The notes beneath the pieces were generated by a model. That model was not told where the DNA came from. It searched no databases and worked only from the letters and a program-made list of their open reading frames with translations. DNA of 64,000 bases, from contig NZ_JABFCN010000055.1 of NCBI RefSeq assembly GCF_013087515.1, positions 142,704 to 206,703 on the forward strand, given 5' to 3'. This stretch comes from Rhizobium sophorae (GTDB lineage Bacteria; Pseudomonadota; Alphaproteobacteria; Rhizobiales; Rhizobiaceae). Below, one piece after another: positions 16,734-25,610 of the stretch (position 1 is the stretch's first letter; every line of letters starts with the position of its first letter). The position numbers were made by a program, and so were the translations under genes.

Positions 16734-18086
16734 ATGCTTAGCGGCTTTAGCAGGGCCTGCGCGATGATCCTTTTGTCAGGGAACTTCGCTTTCGCCCAAT
16801 CGGAGCAGATAGAGCCAAACGCTGGAACGTGGAAGACGTGGGTAATCACGTCGGGCAAAGACTTCCGAGTGGCGCCCCCACCGGATACTAGCGCAACCGA
16901 GTTGGAGCAGGTCCGCGAACTTGTCGCAAAGAACGATGCGAAGGTCGCCGCCAAGATCACATTCTGGGACGCTGGCTCGCCCGGCTATCGATGGATCGAC
17001 TTGGTCAACAACCGTCTTCTCGCAAACCAGACGATCCCCAATGCGCATCGCGTCTACACCTATTTGACGATGGCGGTCTACGACGCCACCGTCGCGGCTT
17101 GGGAGTCGAAATACTTCTACAATCGCCCGCGCCCGAGCGAGGTGGATACGACACTGCCGACTGCGCTACCTACGCCTCGGAGTCCCGCTTATCCATCCGA
17201 ACACGCGGCAGCCGCTGGAGCCGCCGCGACCGTTCTTGCCTATTTCTTTCCGGACGAGGCGTCGTCGTTCCAGGCGATGGCCGAAGAAGCCGCACAGTCG
17301 CGTGTCCTTGCCGGTGTCCAGTTCCCAAGCGATTCATCCGCCGGCCTGGAACTGGGGCGAAGCGTGGCAGAGCAAGTGATTGCGCGGGCAAAGGCCGACG
17401 GCTCCGATGCCGTCTGGACCGGCACCGTGCCCACCGGGCCGTGCATGTGGGTCGGAGACAAACCCGCCAATGCAACCATGCCAAACTGGAAGCCGATCCT
17501 GCTCCAGGCAGCCGATGAATTCAGGCCACCCACTCCGCCCGACTGCAAGTCTGCGGCCGTGAAGGCCGAGACGGATGCAGTCCGACAGTTTGAGCGAAAA
17601 TTCCCCAACAGCTACAAGGCGTTCTATTGGCAAAGCCCATCCGGCCTGTTCACCGACTGGTATGACTATGCCAGCAAGTGGATGTTCGAGGACAAGACGG
17701 ATTCGAACCCGCCGCGCGCCGCGCGGGCTTACGCGATGCTCGCAACGGTCTACTACGACGCCTACATTGCAAGCAACGACGGGAAATACGCTTATTGGTA
17801 CCTGCGGCCCAACATGCTTGACCCGAGCATCACTCCCCTGTTCGCAGTGCCGGCCCATCCCAGTTATCCGTCGAACCACTCCACGTTGTCGACTGCCCGA
17901 TGCGAGGTGCTTGCGTATCTGTTCCCCGACCAGGCGGAGTTCATCCGAACGGTCGGCAAGGAAGCGGGCGATTCCCGCATCTGGGCCGGCATCCACTATG
18001 AAATGGACAACCGGGCCGGTGCCGCACTTGGCAAAGCGGTCGCTGGGAAATTCATCGAGCGGGCAAAAAAAGACGGGGCAGACTAG
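16734..18086 (+). CDS. Secreted two-lobed PAP2 / vanadium haloperoxidase-like protein
   Basis: A 450-aa protein with a signal peptide (ending AFAQ) and GGGGGTC before ATG 16734. The phosphate/vanadate-pocket signature occurs twice. Lobe 1 has KYFYNRPRP (126-134), YPSEH (153-157) and SRVLAGVQ, where the last His is replaced by Gln. Lobe 2 has KYAYWYLRP (351-359), YPSNH (about 378-382) and SRIWAGIH, all intact. The family includes acid phosphatases and vanadium-dependent haloperoxidases; sequence alone does not separate them here. A TATAAT at 16643-16648 may be a -10 element. It appears to be a single-gene unit. Confidence 0.85.
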   Translation: MLSGFSRACAMILLSGNFAFAQSEQIEPNAGTWKTWVITSGKDFRVAPPPDTSATELEQVRELVAKNDAKVAAKITFWDAGSPGYRWIDLVNNRLLANQTIPNAHRVYTYLTMAVYDATVAAWESKYFYNRPRPSEVDTTLPTALPTPRSPAYPSEHAAAAGAAATVLAYFFPDEASSFQAMAEEAAQSRVLAGVQFPSDSSAGLELGRSVAEQVIARAKADGSDAVWTGTVPTGPCMWVGDKPANATMPNWKPILLQAADEFRPPTPPDCKSAAVKAETDAVRQFERKFPNSYKAFYWQSPSGLFTDWYDYASKWMFEDKTDSNPPRAARAYAMLATVYYDAYIASNDGKYAYWYLRPNMLDPSITPLFAVPAHPSYPSNHSTLSTARCEVLAYLFPDQAEFIRTVGKEAGDSRIWAGIHYEMDNRAGAALGKAVAGKFIERAKKDGAD

Positions 18087-18209
18087 CGGAAGGGCCGCCA
18101 GCGGATGACCGCCGGCGCCTTTCTCCTGAAATGTCGCAATCCCAAAGTGAGGGGTTCTCGGTGGAACGTTCCGTTCACTCAGCAGCCGACGTGCGTGCCT
18201 TATCCTAGA

Positions 18210-18314
18210 TCACCATTTCGCGTAGATCGTGGATAAGTCCGCCGAGCCCGGCCTCGGCTCCGACACTTTCTTGTAAACCATGATCCTGACTTTCTTGCCT
18301 TTCCAGTCGTCCAT
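18210..18314 (-). CDS. Candidate 34-aa small protein
   Basis: A short frame encodes MDDWKGKKVRIMVYKKVSEP followed by RPGSADLSTIYAKW and TGA. GGGAGG lies about 10 nt upstream of its ATG on the minus strand. The peptide is basic and shows no membrane segment. It is the only gene-like feature in the 328-bp gap 18087-18414 and lies downstream of the tad operon on the same strand. Support is the ribosome site and plausible composition only. Confidence 0.35.
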   Translation of the reverse strand: MDDWKGKKVRIMVYKKVSEPRPGSADLSTIYAKW

Positions 18315-18414
18315 TCCGTTTTTTCCTCCCGTGGGCAGCGAAGCTGATGGTCAGAGTGTGGAATTTTTCTGATCTGTGCCTTTACAGCGTGCTGTTTGAT
18401 CAAAGCATCCAGGA

Positions 18415-19290
18415 TCACCGTCTAGCGACCGGCTTCACCGCAGCCCGCCGCTGCAGCGCAAAACGCGCGGCTGAGCAGTTAACGTCGGGAACGAGATCGT
18501 AGGTTTGCTGGTAGAGGGTCTGCGCCAGCGTATTGTTGCCGCGGTTTTCCGAGGCAAGGGCGGCAAGCGCCGTGCGTTTGTAGGCCTCGACGATCGGTTC
18601 GGCGGCCTTTGCCAGCGCGGCATCGTCAGACGGTTCGGCGGCCAGGGAAAGGGCGGCATAGGTTGCGTCGCCATCCCTGCCGACACGACCGCCGACCGCC
18701 CCGTTGAAGCTGGCCTCCGAAACCTGGCGCATGCGCCGGGCGTTCTTGATGCATGTCGGAATGCGGGCGGCTTCCGCATTGATGCGTTCGGCCGTCGGGC
18801 CACTGTCTGCGCTGCCGCTATCGGACAGGATCACGTAGCCGATGATGCCGACGATGGCGAGATAGGCGACCCCCACGCCGGCCAGGAAGGCCGGCTGCTT
18901 GAGCAGCGACTTCTTTGGCTTGTCGTCACTTGCCTTGGATGCTTCCTTCTTAGGCGTTTCCTTGGCGGCGGCCTTGACGACGAACTGGAATTCGACGTCC
19001 TTGCCGAGACGGAAGCTGTCTCCGGCTTTCAGCGAGGCGGTCTGCAGCAGGGCTTCGCCGCGCAGCATGATCGGGTTCAGCCCCATGCGGCGGATGATGA
19101 AGCCGCCGTCGCTCTGCCGCTCGATGCGTGCATGGATCGGCGCCAGGAACGGATCGTCGACGACGATATCGGCATTGGAAGCCCGGCCGATCGACATTTC
19201 CGGCTTGTCGAGCACATGGCTGCGGCTCTGACCGCCGGGACCGGTCTGCAGAAGGCTTGGTTTGTTTCCGCGAAAGAAGGAAAAGACCAT
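18415..19290 (-). CDS. FHA-domain single-span membrane protein, end of tad-like operon
   Basis: A 291-aa protein. Residues ~25-105 form an FHA domain (MSIGRASNADIVVDDPFLAPIHARIERQ) of the type that binds phosphothreonine peptides. A Lys-rich linker and one transmembrane helix (about 150-172, GVGVAYLAIVGIIGYVIL) follow, then a periplasmic helical domain with two Cys (PTCIKNARRM, PDVNCSAARFA). It starts 2 nt after the TadC stop and is the last gene of the operon. Together with the FHA-fused ATPase upstream it suggests phospho-regulation of the machine (inference). Confidence 0.8.
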   Translation of the reverse strand: MVFSFFRGNKPSLLQTGPGGQSRSHVLDKPEMSIGRASNADIVVDDPFLAPIHARIERQSDGGFIIRRMGLNPIMLRGEALLQTASLKAGDSFRLGKDVEFQFVVKAAAKETPKKEASKASDDKPKKSLLKQPAFLAGVGVAYLAIVGIIGYVILSDSGSADSGPTAERINAEAARIPTCIKNARRMRQVSEASFNGAVGGRVGRDGDATYAALSLAAEPSDDAALAKAAEPIVEAYKRTALAALASENRGNNTLAQTLYQQTYDLVPDVNCSAARFALQRRAAVKPVARR

Positions 19291-19292
19291 GA

Positions 19293-20198
19293 TCAGAACA
19301 TCCCACTCGACATCATCTCGACAATTGCAGGCGCCAGCACCAGAAGCAGGATCGACACGACGATCATCATCGCCGGCATGACGATCTTGGCCTTCAGCTT
19401 TTCACTGGCCCTGTCGGCCTTTTCCCAGCGGCGGAAGCGCAGGTCGCGCGCATGTTCGCGCAACAGCTCGACACGGTTGCTGCCCTCGACTTCGCCCTGG
19501 ATGACGGCGCGGATGACACGGATGACCTCCTCGGCGGTCATGCGGCGCTCCAAGCGCTGCAGCGCCTCGATCATGCCCGTGCCGAGCGCCACGTCCTTCA
19601 ACGTCTGTTCGATTTCCTCGCTCATGACGGTGCCGGGTGCCGCCTCGGCATAAAGCCTCAGGCTTTCCGGCAGCGTCGCCTGCGCCTGCTGCGTCATGAC
19701 GACGAGGTCAAGGAAATAGGGAAATTCGCGCGAGATGCGTTCCTTGCGGTCCTGCGCCTTGTCGTCGGCGACGACCCAGAAATAGATGGCGGGGATCAGG
19801 CCGAGGATCAGGCCGGCGACGAGCCCGCCGATCACGCTGCCGCTGGCAATGCCGAACAGCAGGCCGAGCACGATGAAGCCGAAGAGGCTCAGAACGACGA
19901 GAAGGGCGATATATTCCCGTCCCGTGACGCCGCCGAACGGCCGGCCGGCATAGATCAGCTTCTGCTCGAGCTGGGCGCCATAATCGGCCAGCAGTGGCTC
20001 GAAATGCGTCAGCACGAATTCGACCGGCGTGCGCATGCCGATGCTGTCGACAATGTTCGGGGGCGGACCATCGCCGCTGGCGGACCGACGCACGACCTGA
20101 ATGCTGCCGAGCAGATCGCCGATCCACCAGACGAACAGCGCAGCGGTGATCCCGGCAAAGACGACGGCGATCGGGGCCAGAGGTATCTGAGACATCAT
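19293..20198 (-). CDS. TadC-like type II/IV secretion inner-membrane protein
   Basis: A 301-aa T2SSF/GspF-domain protein: an N-terminal helix (IAVVFAGITAALFVWWIGDL), central helix pair (LFGFIVLGLLFGIASG), a cytoplasmic helical domain (FPYFLDLVVMTQQAQATLPESL, then LERRMTAEEVIRVIRAVIQGE) and a final helix near the C-terminus. In Tad systems TadB and TadC form the membrane platform driven by the CpaF/TadA ATPase. The start overlaps the TadB stop. Confidence 0.88.
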   Translation of the reverse strand: MMSQIPLAPIAVVFAGITAALFVWWIGDLLGSIQVVRRSASGDGPPPNIVDSIGMRTPVEFVLTHFEPLLADYGAQLEQKLIYAGRPFGGVTGREYIALLVVLSLFGFIVLGLLFGIASGSVIGGLVAGLILGLIPAIYFWVVADDKAQDRKERISREFPYFLDLVVMTQQAQATLPESLRLYAEAAPGTVMSEEIEQTLKDVALGTGMIEALQRLERRMTAEEVIRVIRAVIQGEVEGSNRVELLREHARDLRFRRWEKADRASEKLKAKIVMPAMMIVVSILLLVLAPAIVEMMSSGMF

Positions 20199-21058
20199 AC
20201 CGACACCTTCATCATCGAGCGCATCCAGAAGAAGCCGGTCGCGTAGAGAATGGCGCCGACGATCGCGATGACGATGCCGATGGCGTTGCCGAACACCTTG
20301 TCGATCAATTCCGGCTGGCCGAAGAAGATCATCAAGATCATGAACAGCGCGCCGCCGTTGACGACGCGGAAGTTCATGCGCGCCTGCGACGAGGAGGTCG
20401 TGATCTTCTGATCGAGCTTCCAGATTTCCTTGAAGGATTTCGACATTTCGGTCAGCGGCTCGGAGATGTCGCCGCCCTGGCGGGCAAAAAGACCGAGTGC
20501 CGCATCGACCATCTTGAAATGCAGGCTCGGCACGTTGCGGCCGTGGCGGTCGAGCGCCTCGACCAGGCCGATGCCGAGCTTCTGTTCGCGGGCGATTCGC
20601 TCGAACTCGCGCGAGGCCGGCATCTGGCCGGTATCGGCCACGGCATTGACGGCGATGGCGAGCGGCTTGCCGGTGCGCACCGCCGAGACGATCTGGTCGA
20701 CGGCATAGGGAAGCTGCGATTCGATCTGCAGCCAGCGGCGCTGCAGAAAATAACGGATCACGCCTTTGGGGAGGAAGAAGGCGACGGGGATTGCGATGAC
20801 CAAGCCGAAGATCGGCCCGAAGATCAGCGAGATCACGATGAAGACGACGATCGCCGTGATGCCGTAGGCGAGGATCATCGTATAGGGCGGAACGGCATCG
20901 CGCCCGAAGACCTGCGCCGCCTCGCTGGCGAGCGCGATGTCACGCTCGGTGGCGCGCAGCAGCGGCGCCGGCCAGCGCACCGGCGCGCCCCAGACGAGCA
21001 GCCCCGCCGTTATAGCGCCGAGAGCGACCGTAAAAATCTGCAGAATGCTGATATCCAT
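20195..21058 (-). CDS. TadB-like inner-membrane platform protein
   Basis: A 287-aa T2SSF-domain protein with an N-terminal helix, a central double helix (MILAYGITAIVVFIVISLIF), the cytoplasmic domain (LPYAVDQIVSAVRTGKPL, REFERIAREQKLGIGLVEAL, GGDISEPLTEMSKSFKE) and C-terminal helices. GGGGGAAA precedes ATG 21058. It is the first of two platform genes after the FHA-CpaF ATPase, the normal tadA-tadB-tadC order. Confidence 0.88.
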   Translation of the reverse strand: MDISILQIFTVALGAITAGLLVWGAPVRWPAPLLRATERDIALASEAAQVFGRDAVPPYTMILAYGITAIVVFIVISLIFGPIFGLVIAIPVAFFLPKGVIRYFLQRRWLQIESQLPYAVDQIVSAVRTGKPLAIAVNAVADTGQMPASREFERIAREQKLGIGLVEALDRHGRNVPSLHFKMVDAALGLFARQGGDISEPLTEMSKSFKEIWKLDQKITTSSSQARMNFRVVNGGALFMILMIFFGQPELIDKVFGNAIGIVIAIVGAILYATGFFWMRSMMKVSV

Positions 21059-21063
21059 GGTTT

Positions 21064-21156
21064 CCCCCTCAGAGCAATTCCAGGAAAGTGCGAAGCGGTT
21101 TTCCGTCCGGAATTGCGTAAAAACAAAAGCTTAGAGCGGTTCTGGAACCGCTCTAG
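21064..21156. repeat. Palindromic intergenic element between cpaF and tadB
   Basis: The 94-bp gap between the two genes contains an imperfect palindromic element ending in a near-perfect hairpin, TAGAGCGGTTC (21132-21142) with GAACCGCTCTA (21145-21155). The TAG stop of the ATPase gene lies inside the hairpin. There is no T-run after it, so it is more likely a dispersed repeat or mRNA-processing hairpin than a full terminator. Confidence 0.55.
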
Positions 21157-23051
21157 ACGAACATGTCCAGTTTTTCGATTTCGCCGTCGTCGTTGAACTC
21201 GACGAGCTCGGCGACGAAGCTCGGCAGGTAGCCGGTGAAAGCATGCACTGCCTGGCCGCCGGCGCGACCGACGAGATTGAAGATCGGCTCGACGATGATC
21301 AGGCCGGTATCCGGATCGATACCGATCACCTCCGATATTTCGGTGACGGCGCGCCGCCCGTTCGCCAGGCGGTTCAGTTGCACGACGAGCTCCACGGCGG
21401 CAACGATCTGCTGGCGGATGGCCATGACGGGCAACGAGCTCTGGCCCTGCAGCACCATCACTTCCAGGCGGGTCATCATGTCCTGCGGCGTGTTGGCATG
21501 CGCCGTCGTCATCGAGCCGGCATGGCCAGTGTTCATCGCCTGCAGCATGTCGATCGCCTCGGCGCCGCGGCACTCGCCGACGATGATGCGGTCGGGGCGC
21601 ATGCGCAGCGCATTGCGCACCAGGTCGCGAATGGTGACGCTGGTTTCGGACTCCGCCGTCTTCGGCCGCGATTGCAGATAGACGACATGGATGCCGTCGA
21701 GCTGCAGTTCGGACGTGTCCTCGACGGCAACGACGCGCTCGCCGACCGGGATGAATTGCGACAGACTGTTCAAGAGCGTCGTCTTGCCGGAGCCGGTGCC
21801 GCCTGAGACGACGATGTTCTTGCGGGCGCGCACGGCCGCCTCGAGGAAAGCGCGCATCGGCTCGCTGAGCGCGCCGGCGGTCACCAGTTTGCTGATGTCG
21901 AGCCGCGACTTGCCGCCGAACTTGCGGATGGTGAGGCAGGCGCCCTTGACCGCCAGCGGCGGAATGACGGCGTTGACGCGCGAGCCATCCGGCATGCGGA
22001 AGTCGGCCATCGCCTCGCTCTCGTTGATCGAGCGGTTGGAATCGACGGCGATGCGCTCGATCACCTTCATCAGCTGCCGTTCATTGGCGAAGGCGAAAGG
22101 GTACCGCTCCAGCAGGCCGAATTTTTCGACGTAGATCTCGTCATAGCGCGTCACCATGATTTCCGAGATGACGTCGAGATCCATCAGCTCGGAGATCGTC
22201 CCCCAGCGATACATCAGCTCCTCGATATTGGAGCGCAGGTGCATATGGGCGATCTCGTAACGGTCGCCGGCGTTGAAAAGAGCCTGCCTGGACTGGAAGG
22301 CGGCGCTGAAACGGGTATCGAGCTGGGCGAAGTCGGAGCGGGTGGATTCGAAGTTCAGCTTGAGCTGCAGGGCCGAGATCAGCGCCTTGCCGACATCGAA
22401 CAGGCGGCGATTATCCTGCTCCTCGCGCGACAGGCTTGCGGCATTCGACGAAGCATCACGCCGCCCCGTACGGGCGATGCGTTTTGCCAGCCACCGATAG
22501 ACGGCGTTCTTGATGACGAGGATGACGAGATCCTGAGGTGCTGCGTCCAGCGCCTCCTTGATGAACAAGTCGAGACGCTCGCGGATGCGGTTTCGCGTCT
22601 CCTCGCGGCCGAAATCGGAGGATTTCACCAACCGGTCATATTGCGTGTCCTTCAGCAGGCGCTCGTGAATTTCCATCTGCAGGGCGAGCACCCGTTCCTG
22701 ATCGGGAAACTGCGTGACGGCTTCGGGGGCCGCGGCGGGCTCGACCAGTTCGATCGTGACGTTCGGCACCCAGATCGACATGCCGGCCGATACCGCAACC
22801 GGCATGCCGGCCCGAAGCGGCTGATCGTCGACCCGCGTCGGGTTGCGGCCGTGATGCTGCACCGACCATCCCTGGCCGGACTTGCGCAGCACGAATTGCG
22901 GCGAGGAGACGTGGCTGCCGCGCAGGCGAACGACGCCCGCGCCGGCGGGCAGCGTCAACGTGCTGCTTTCGCCGACGAAATAGGTCTCGTTCGCCGAGAG
23001 CGGGATCACCTCCCGACCGCTGCCGTCCTCATAGGAAATCTTCAACAGCAT
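21153..23051 (-). CDS. FHA-CpaF/TadA secretion ATPase
   Basis: A 632-aa protein. The first ~105 residues form an FHA-like beta domain (ETYFVGESSTL, VVRLRGSHVSSPQFVLRK, HHGRNPTRVDDQPLRAG). The rest is a CpaF/TadA hexameric ATPase: N-terminal all-alpha domain, then Walker A GGTGSGKTTLLN (about 415-425), the Asp box EDTSELQ, Walker B RMRPDRIIVGECRG and the His box TTAHANTPQDM. It powers pilus assembly or secretion through TadB/TadC. The FHA fusion is unusual for CpaF, which normally starts near the all-alpha domain. GGGGGAATGA precedes ATG 23051. Confidence 0.9.
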   Translation of the reverse strand: MLLKISYEDGSGREVIPLSANETYFVGESSTLTLPAGAGVVRLRGSHVSSPQFVLRKSGQGWSVQHHGRNPTRVDDQPLRAGMPVAVSAGMSIWVPNVTIELVEPAAAPEAVTQFPDQERVLALQMEIHERLLKDTQYDRLVKSSDFGREETRNRIRERLDLFIKEALDAAPQDLVILVIKNAVYRWLAKRIARTGRRDASSNAASLSREEQDNRRLFDVGKALISALQLKLNFESTRSDFAQLDTRFSAAFQSRQALFNAGDRYEIAHMHLRSNIEELMYRWGTISELMDLDVISEIMVTRYDEIYVEKFGLLERYPFAFANERQLMKVIERIAVDSNRSINESEAMADFRMPDGSRVNAVIPPLAVKGACLTIRKFGGKSRLDISKLVTAGALSEPMRAFLEAAVRARKNIVVSGGTGSGKTTLLNSLSQFIPVGERVVAVEDTSELQLDGIHVVYLQSRPKTAESETSVTIRDLVRNALRMRPDRIIVGECRGAEAIDMLQAMNTGHAGSMTTAHANTPQDMMTRLEVMVLQGQSSLPVMAIRQQIVAAVELVVQLNRLANGRRAVTEISEVIGIDPDTGLIIVEPIFNLVGRAGGQAVHAFTGYLPSFVAELVEFNDDGEIEKLDMFV

Positions 23052-23071
23052 GGCTCATTCCCCCGCGGCGG

Positions 23072-24028
23072 TCACATGCGCGTCCAGTTGATGCTCGGCA
23101 GGTCCTCGACGGTATTGTCGGCCGGATTACGCAGCACCAGGTTCAGGCTGCCGTTCGACTGGCCCATGGCAAAAATCAGCATTTCAGCTTCCGACGGCGT
23201 CACTTCGACGGTCACATTGTTGTAGGTGCTGTTGGCCTTGGTGACCGCGCCCTCCGCCGTCGTCGCCGCCCCGACGGCCAGCACTTTGACATTCTGCAGG
23301 AAGGTGCGGGTGACGACGCGGGTGCGCGAGCTTATGCCGAGTTTATAATCCTGCGCCTGTTTGCGGTAGGCGTTGAGATCGTTCTCGTCGGCGCCTGGAT
23401 ACTGGGTGAGATAGTTCTTCAGCATCTGCTCGACCGGCGACTGCGGCTGGGCTGGAGCCTGCGGCTGTCCGGCCACGGCCGGTGCCTGGCCCGGGACGGC
23501 AGGCTGACCTGGCACGGCAGCGGGCTGGCCAGGCGCCCCCGGCTGGGTCGCGGCGGCCGGCGCCACGGGCTCGACCGGTTCGTCGACCGTGCCGATTATA
23601 TCGACATAGCTACCCGGCTCGACGAAATGGCCGACGGCTGCGGCCGCGTTGACGGGAAGTGTCAGCGCTCGCTTGCCGGGCGCGATCATCGTCGTCAGGC
23701 GTCCACCATCGGTATCGTCGAAATACTGGAAGAGCAGCACCGAGCCGGCCGGAATGTCGCTCGCGGCCGTCCTATCCTTCAGCCATTCCTGGTAGGCGCT
23801 GGCGGCGGGAACCGCGAGCTTGGCGAGCGCCCCAAAACTTTCCGGCAGCATCACCGGTTCGGCGAGCATGTCGGGCGTGATCGCCTGTCCCCGTGTGACC
23901 TTCCTGTCGGGCTGGAGCCGCATGAAGGCATAGGCCGTCTGCTCGTTCTTGACGCTCTCGGTCCAGAAATAGAGCAGAACGCCGGTGATGAGCCCGACGA
24001 TGACAGCCGCGATGAGCTTCCAGTTCAT
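23072..24028 (-). CDS. cpaB: CpaB/RcpC-like Flp pilus assembly protein
   Basis: A 318-aa protein with an N-terminal signal anchor (LIAAVIVGLITGVLLYFW) and a SAF-like domain (KVTRGQAITPDMLAEPVMLP, DIPAGSVLLFQYF, GKRALTLPVNAAAAVGHFVEPGSYVDIIGT). A Pro/Ala/Gln-rich periplasmic insert (PGQPAVPGQAPAVAGQPQ) and a C-terminal domain ending in EVTPSEAEMLIFAMGQSNG follow. CpaB normally gates or stabilises the CpaC secretin, yet no secretin gene is visible here. The Pro-rich insert is unusual. It overlaps the next gene by ATGA. Confidence 0.85.
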   Translation of the reverse strand: MNWKLIAAVIVGLITGVLLYFWTESVKNEQTAYAFMRLQPDRKVTRGQAITPDMLAEPVMLPESFGALAKLAVPAASAYQEWLKDRTAASDIPAGSVLLFQYFDDTDGGRLTTMIAPGKRALTLPVNAAAAVGHFVEPGSYVDIIGTVDEPVEPVAPAAATQPGAPGQPAAVPGQPAVPGQAPAVAGQPQAPAQPQSPVEQMLKNYLTQYPGADENDLNAYRKQAQDYKLGISSRTRVVTRTFLQNVKVLAVGAATTAEGAVTKANSTYNNVTVEVTPSEAEMLIFAMGQSNGSLNLVLRNPADNTVEDLPSINWTRM

Positions 24029-24951
24029 GGTGTTATTCCCCCTACGAAGGGTTGCCTGATTTGAATGACCTCGACGGTCCGGCCGTCGGTCTTGCTGCGG
24101 GTGTAAAGAACATTGGCCTCGACGCTGCCGCGCCGGCCATAAAGGGCAGTGACCCCGCCGCGCTCAGCCGGCGGCGTCTCGATGGTGAAACCGTCGCGGG
24201 CAAGCAGATCGGCGCGCTGATCGGACCAGCGCACGGCCGACAGCGTGCCTTTCGACACGACCGTGCGCGACGTGTGGCCCTTGTCGCGATCGCCGATATC
24301 GCTCAGCACCTCGACACCGGCCGGCGGACGCAGCGACATCGGCAGCTTGCTGATGTCGGCCGGAGCCGCGAAGGCTGGCAGCGTCGAGGCAACATCCTCG
24401 AAGCGGCTCATCAGCACTTCGGTCATCGGCGCATCGGCGGGACGACGGATCATGATCGAGACGCCTGGTATCGGCGCTCTTGCCGAAGGATTGGCCGGAT
24501 CCTGCCGTCTGAGATAGTCGAGGGCCGCCTCGCCGTCGCCGTCGAAGAACCGCACCACCACGGCGAGATCGTCGCGAATGCGGCTCGTCTTCGGGACGAT
24601 CAGCATGTTGGCGGCAATGACGGCGGTCAGCTCTTCCTTGTCGTTGCTTTTCGGCAGGGCAGGGCGGGTATTGACGGCCAGCACCCGCAGCCACTCGTCG
24701 GTGATATCGGAAATGCTGCGATCGCTCTGGTAGGGCGTGAATTCAAGCGGCTGGCCGTTGATGACGAGATCGCGCGGCGCGCGTTCCGGCGCCCCGACGA
24801 TACCGGCCAGCATCGAATTCAGCGTCACCCTCAAATCCTTGTAGATCTCGGCGCGAACAGGCGTGGCCACGGCGGCGGCAAGCCCGATGACGAGCGCCAA
24901 ACCAGTGAGATGGCCGGCGAAACGGAAAGCGATACGCGAGCCCTGTCTCAT
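24025..24951 (-). CDS. Exported hypothetical protein of the tad-like operon
   Basis: A 308-aa protein starting at ATG 24951, 1 nt after the TadE-like stop. A signal peptide (LTGLALVIGLAAAVATPVRA) precedes a periplasmic mixed domain with PRDLVINGQPLEFTP, LTAVIAANMLIVPKTSRIRD and VEANVLYTRSKTDGRTVEVI. I do not recognise a family. It sits where canonical loci place CpaC or CpaD, but I see no secretin signature and no lipobox. The open frame upstream to 25281 is the antisense-like reading of the TadE gene and is not used. Confidence 0.65.
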   Translation of the reverse strand: MRQGSRIAFRFAGHLTGLALVIGLAAAVATPVRAEIYKDLRVTLNSMLAGIVGAPERAPRDLVINGQPLEFTPYQSDRSISDITDEWLRVLAVNTRPALPKSNDKEELTAVIAANMLIVPKTSRIRDDLAVVVRFFDGDGEAALDYLRRQDPANPSARAPIPGVSIMIRRPADAPMTEVLMSRFEDVASTLPAFAAPADISKLPMSLRPPAGVEVLSDIGDRDKGHTSRTVVSKGTLSAVRWSDQRADLLARDGFTIETPPAERGGVTALYGRRGSVEANVLYTRSKTDGRTVEVIQIRQPFVGGITP

Positions 24952-24952
24952 C

Positions 24953-25606
24953 TCATTTCGCTCCCGGAAAGACGCCGTCGAACAGATCGCCGGAATCGCT
25001 GGCCACATCGCGGATTTCCCGGCGCAGCGTCGGATCGTAGCCGCGGCTCGTGGTGTCGTTGTTGTGGGAGGCAAACAGCGTCGAATCGTCCACCGTGAAC
25101 GCGTCCTTCCAGCGGATGCTCCTGATGGTATCGAGATCGTCGGAATCCCTGAACTTGTAGACGCGGTCGGCTGTCGCGGTGACGAGCTGCGGCTTTTCAT
25201 TAGCGAGATCGCCGACGATAGTGCCGAACTTGCGCTTGTTGTTTTCGCCTTCGAGTGTTTTCTGAACGTCGTCCCAGACAAAGGTGCGCTGCGGGTCGCC
25301 GTCGCCTTCGTGCGATGGTGTACGCGAGCAGTTCATGGCATCCCGGCCGGGCAGGGCCGGCAAAGCCGGGATCGGGAAGACGTTCGAGAAATCCGACGTG
25401 CAGTCCAGCCCATTCGCCTCGGCGAAGGCGGCGTTGCGCATCGCAACCATGGTTCCGACCTTCTTGGTGGAAATCTTGTTCGCGTGGATGACGAAAATCA
25501 CGATCAGCAAGATGACCGGCGCGGCGAGCACGAATTCAATCGAGGCAAGCCCGCGCCTGTCGCGGTGCAGCCGCATCAGCAGCCCGCGTCCCGGAGGACC
25601 GCCCAT
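24953..25606 (-). CDS. TadE-like pseudopilin
   Basis: About 217 aa from ATG 25606, 4 nt after the upstream TadG-like stop. The N-terminus has RDRRGLASIEFVLAAPVILL, the TadE signature: G before a cleavage point, Glu at mature position 5, then the hydrophobic helix VILLIVIFVIHAN. It should be processed by the CpaA prepilin peptidase. The soluble part contains Cys residues (DCTSDF, AMNCSRTP). A longer in-frame start at 25639 overlaps the previous gene. Confidence 0.75.
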   Translation of the reverse strand: MGGPPGRGLLMRLHRDRRGLASIEFVLAAPVILLIVIFVIHANKISTKKVGTMVAMRNAAFAEANGLDCTSDFSNVFPIPALPALPGRDAMNCSRTPSHEGDGDPQRTFVWDDVQKTLEGENNKRKFGTIVGDLANEKPQLVTATADRVYKFRDSDDLDTIRSIRWKDAFTVDDSTLFASHNNDTTSRGYDPTLRREIRDVASDSGDLFDGVFPGAK

Positions 25607-25610
25607 AGGC

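Noticed and set aside
18200..18418. Minus-strand 72-aa ORF after the tad-like operon
   Set aside because: Very basic, no ribosome site; the shorter 34-aa frame in the same gap is better supported.
25287..25610. Long plus-strand ORFs over the TadE/TadG-like genes
   Set aside because: They are complementary-strand shadows of GC-rich genes, with Arg-rich unlikely translations and no family match.
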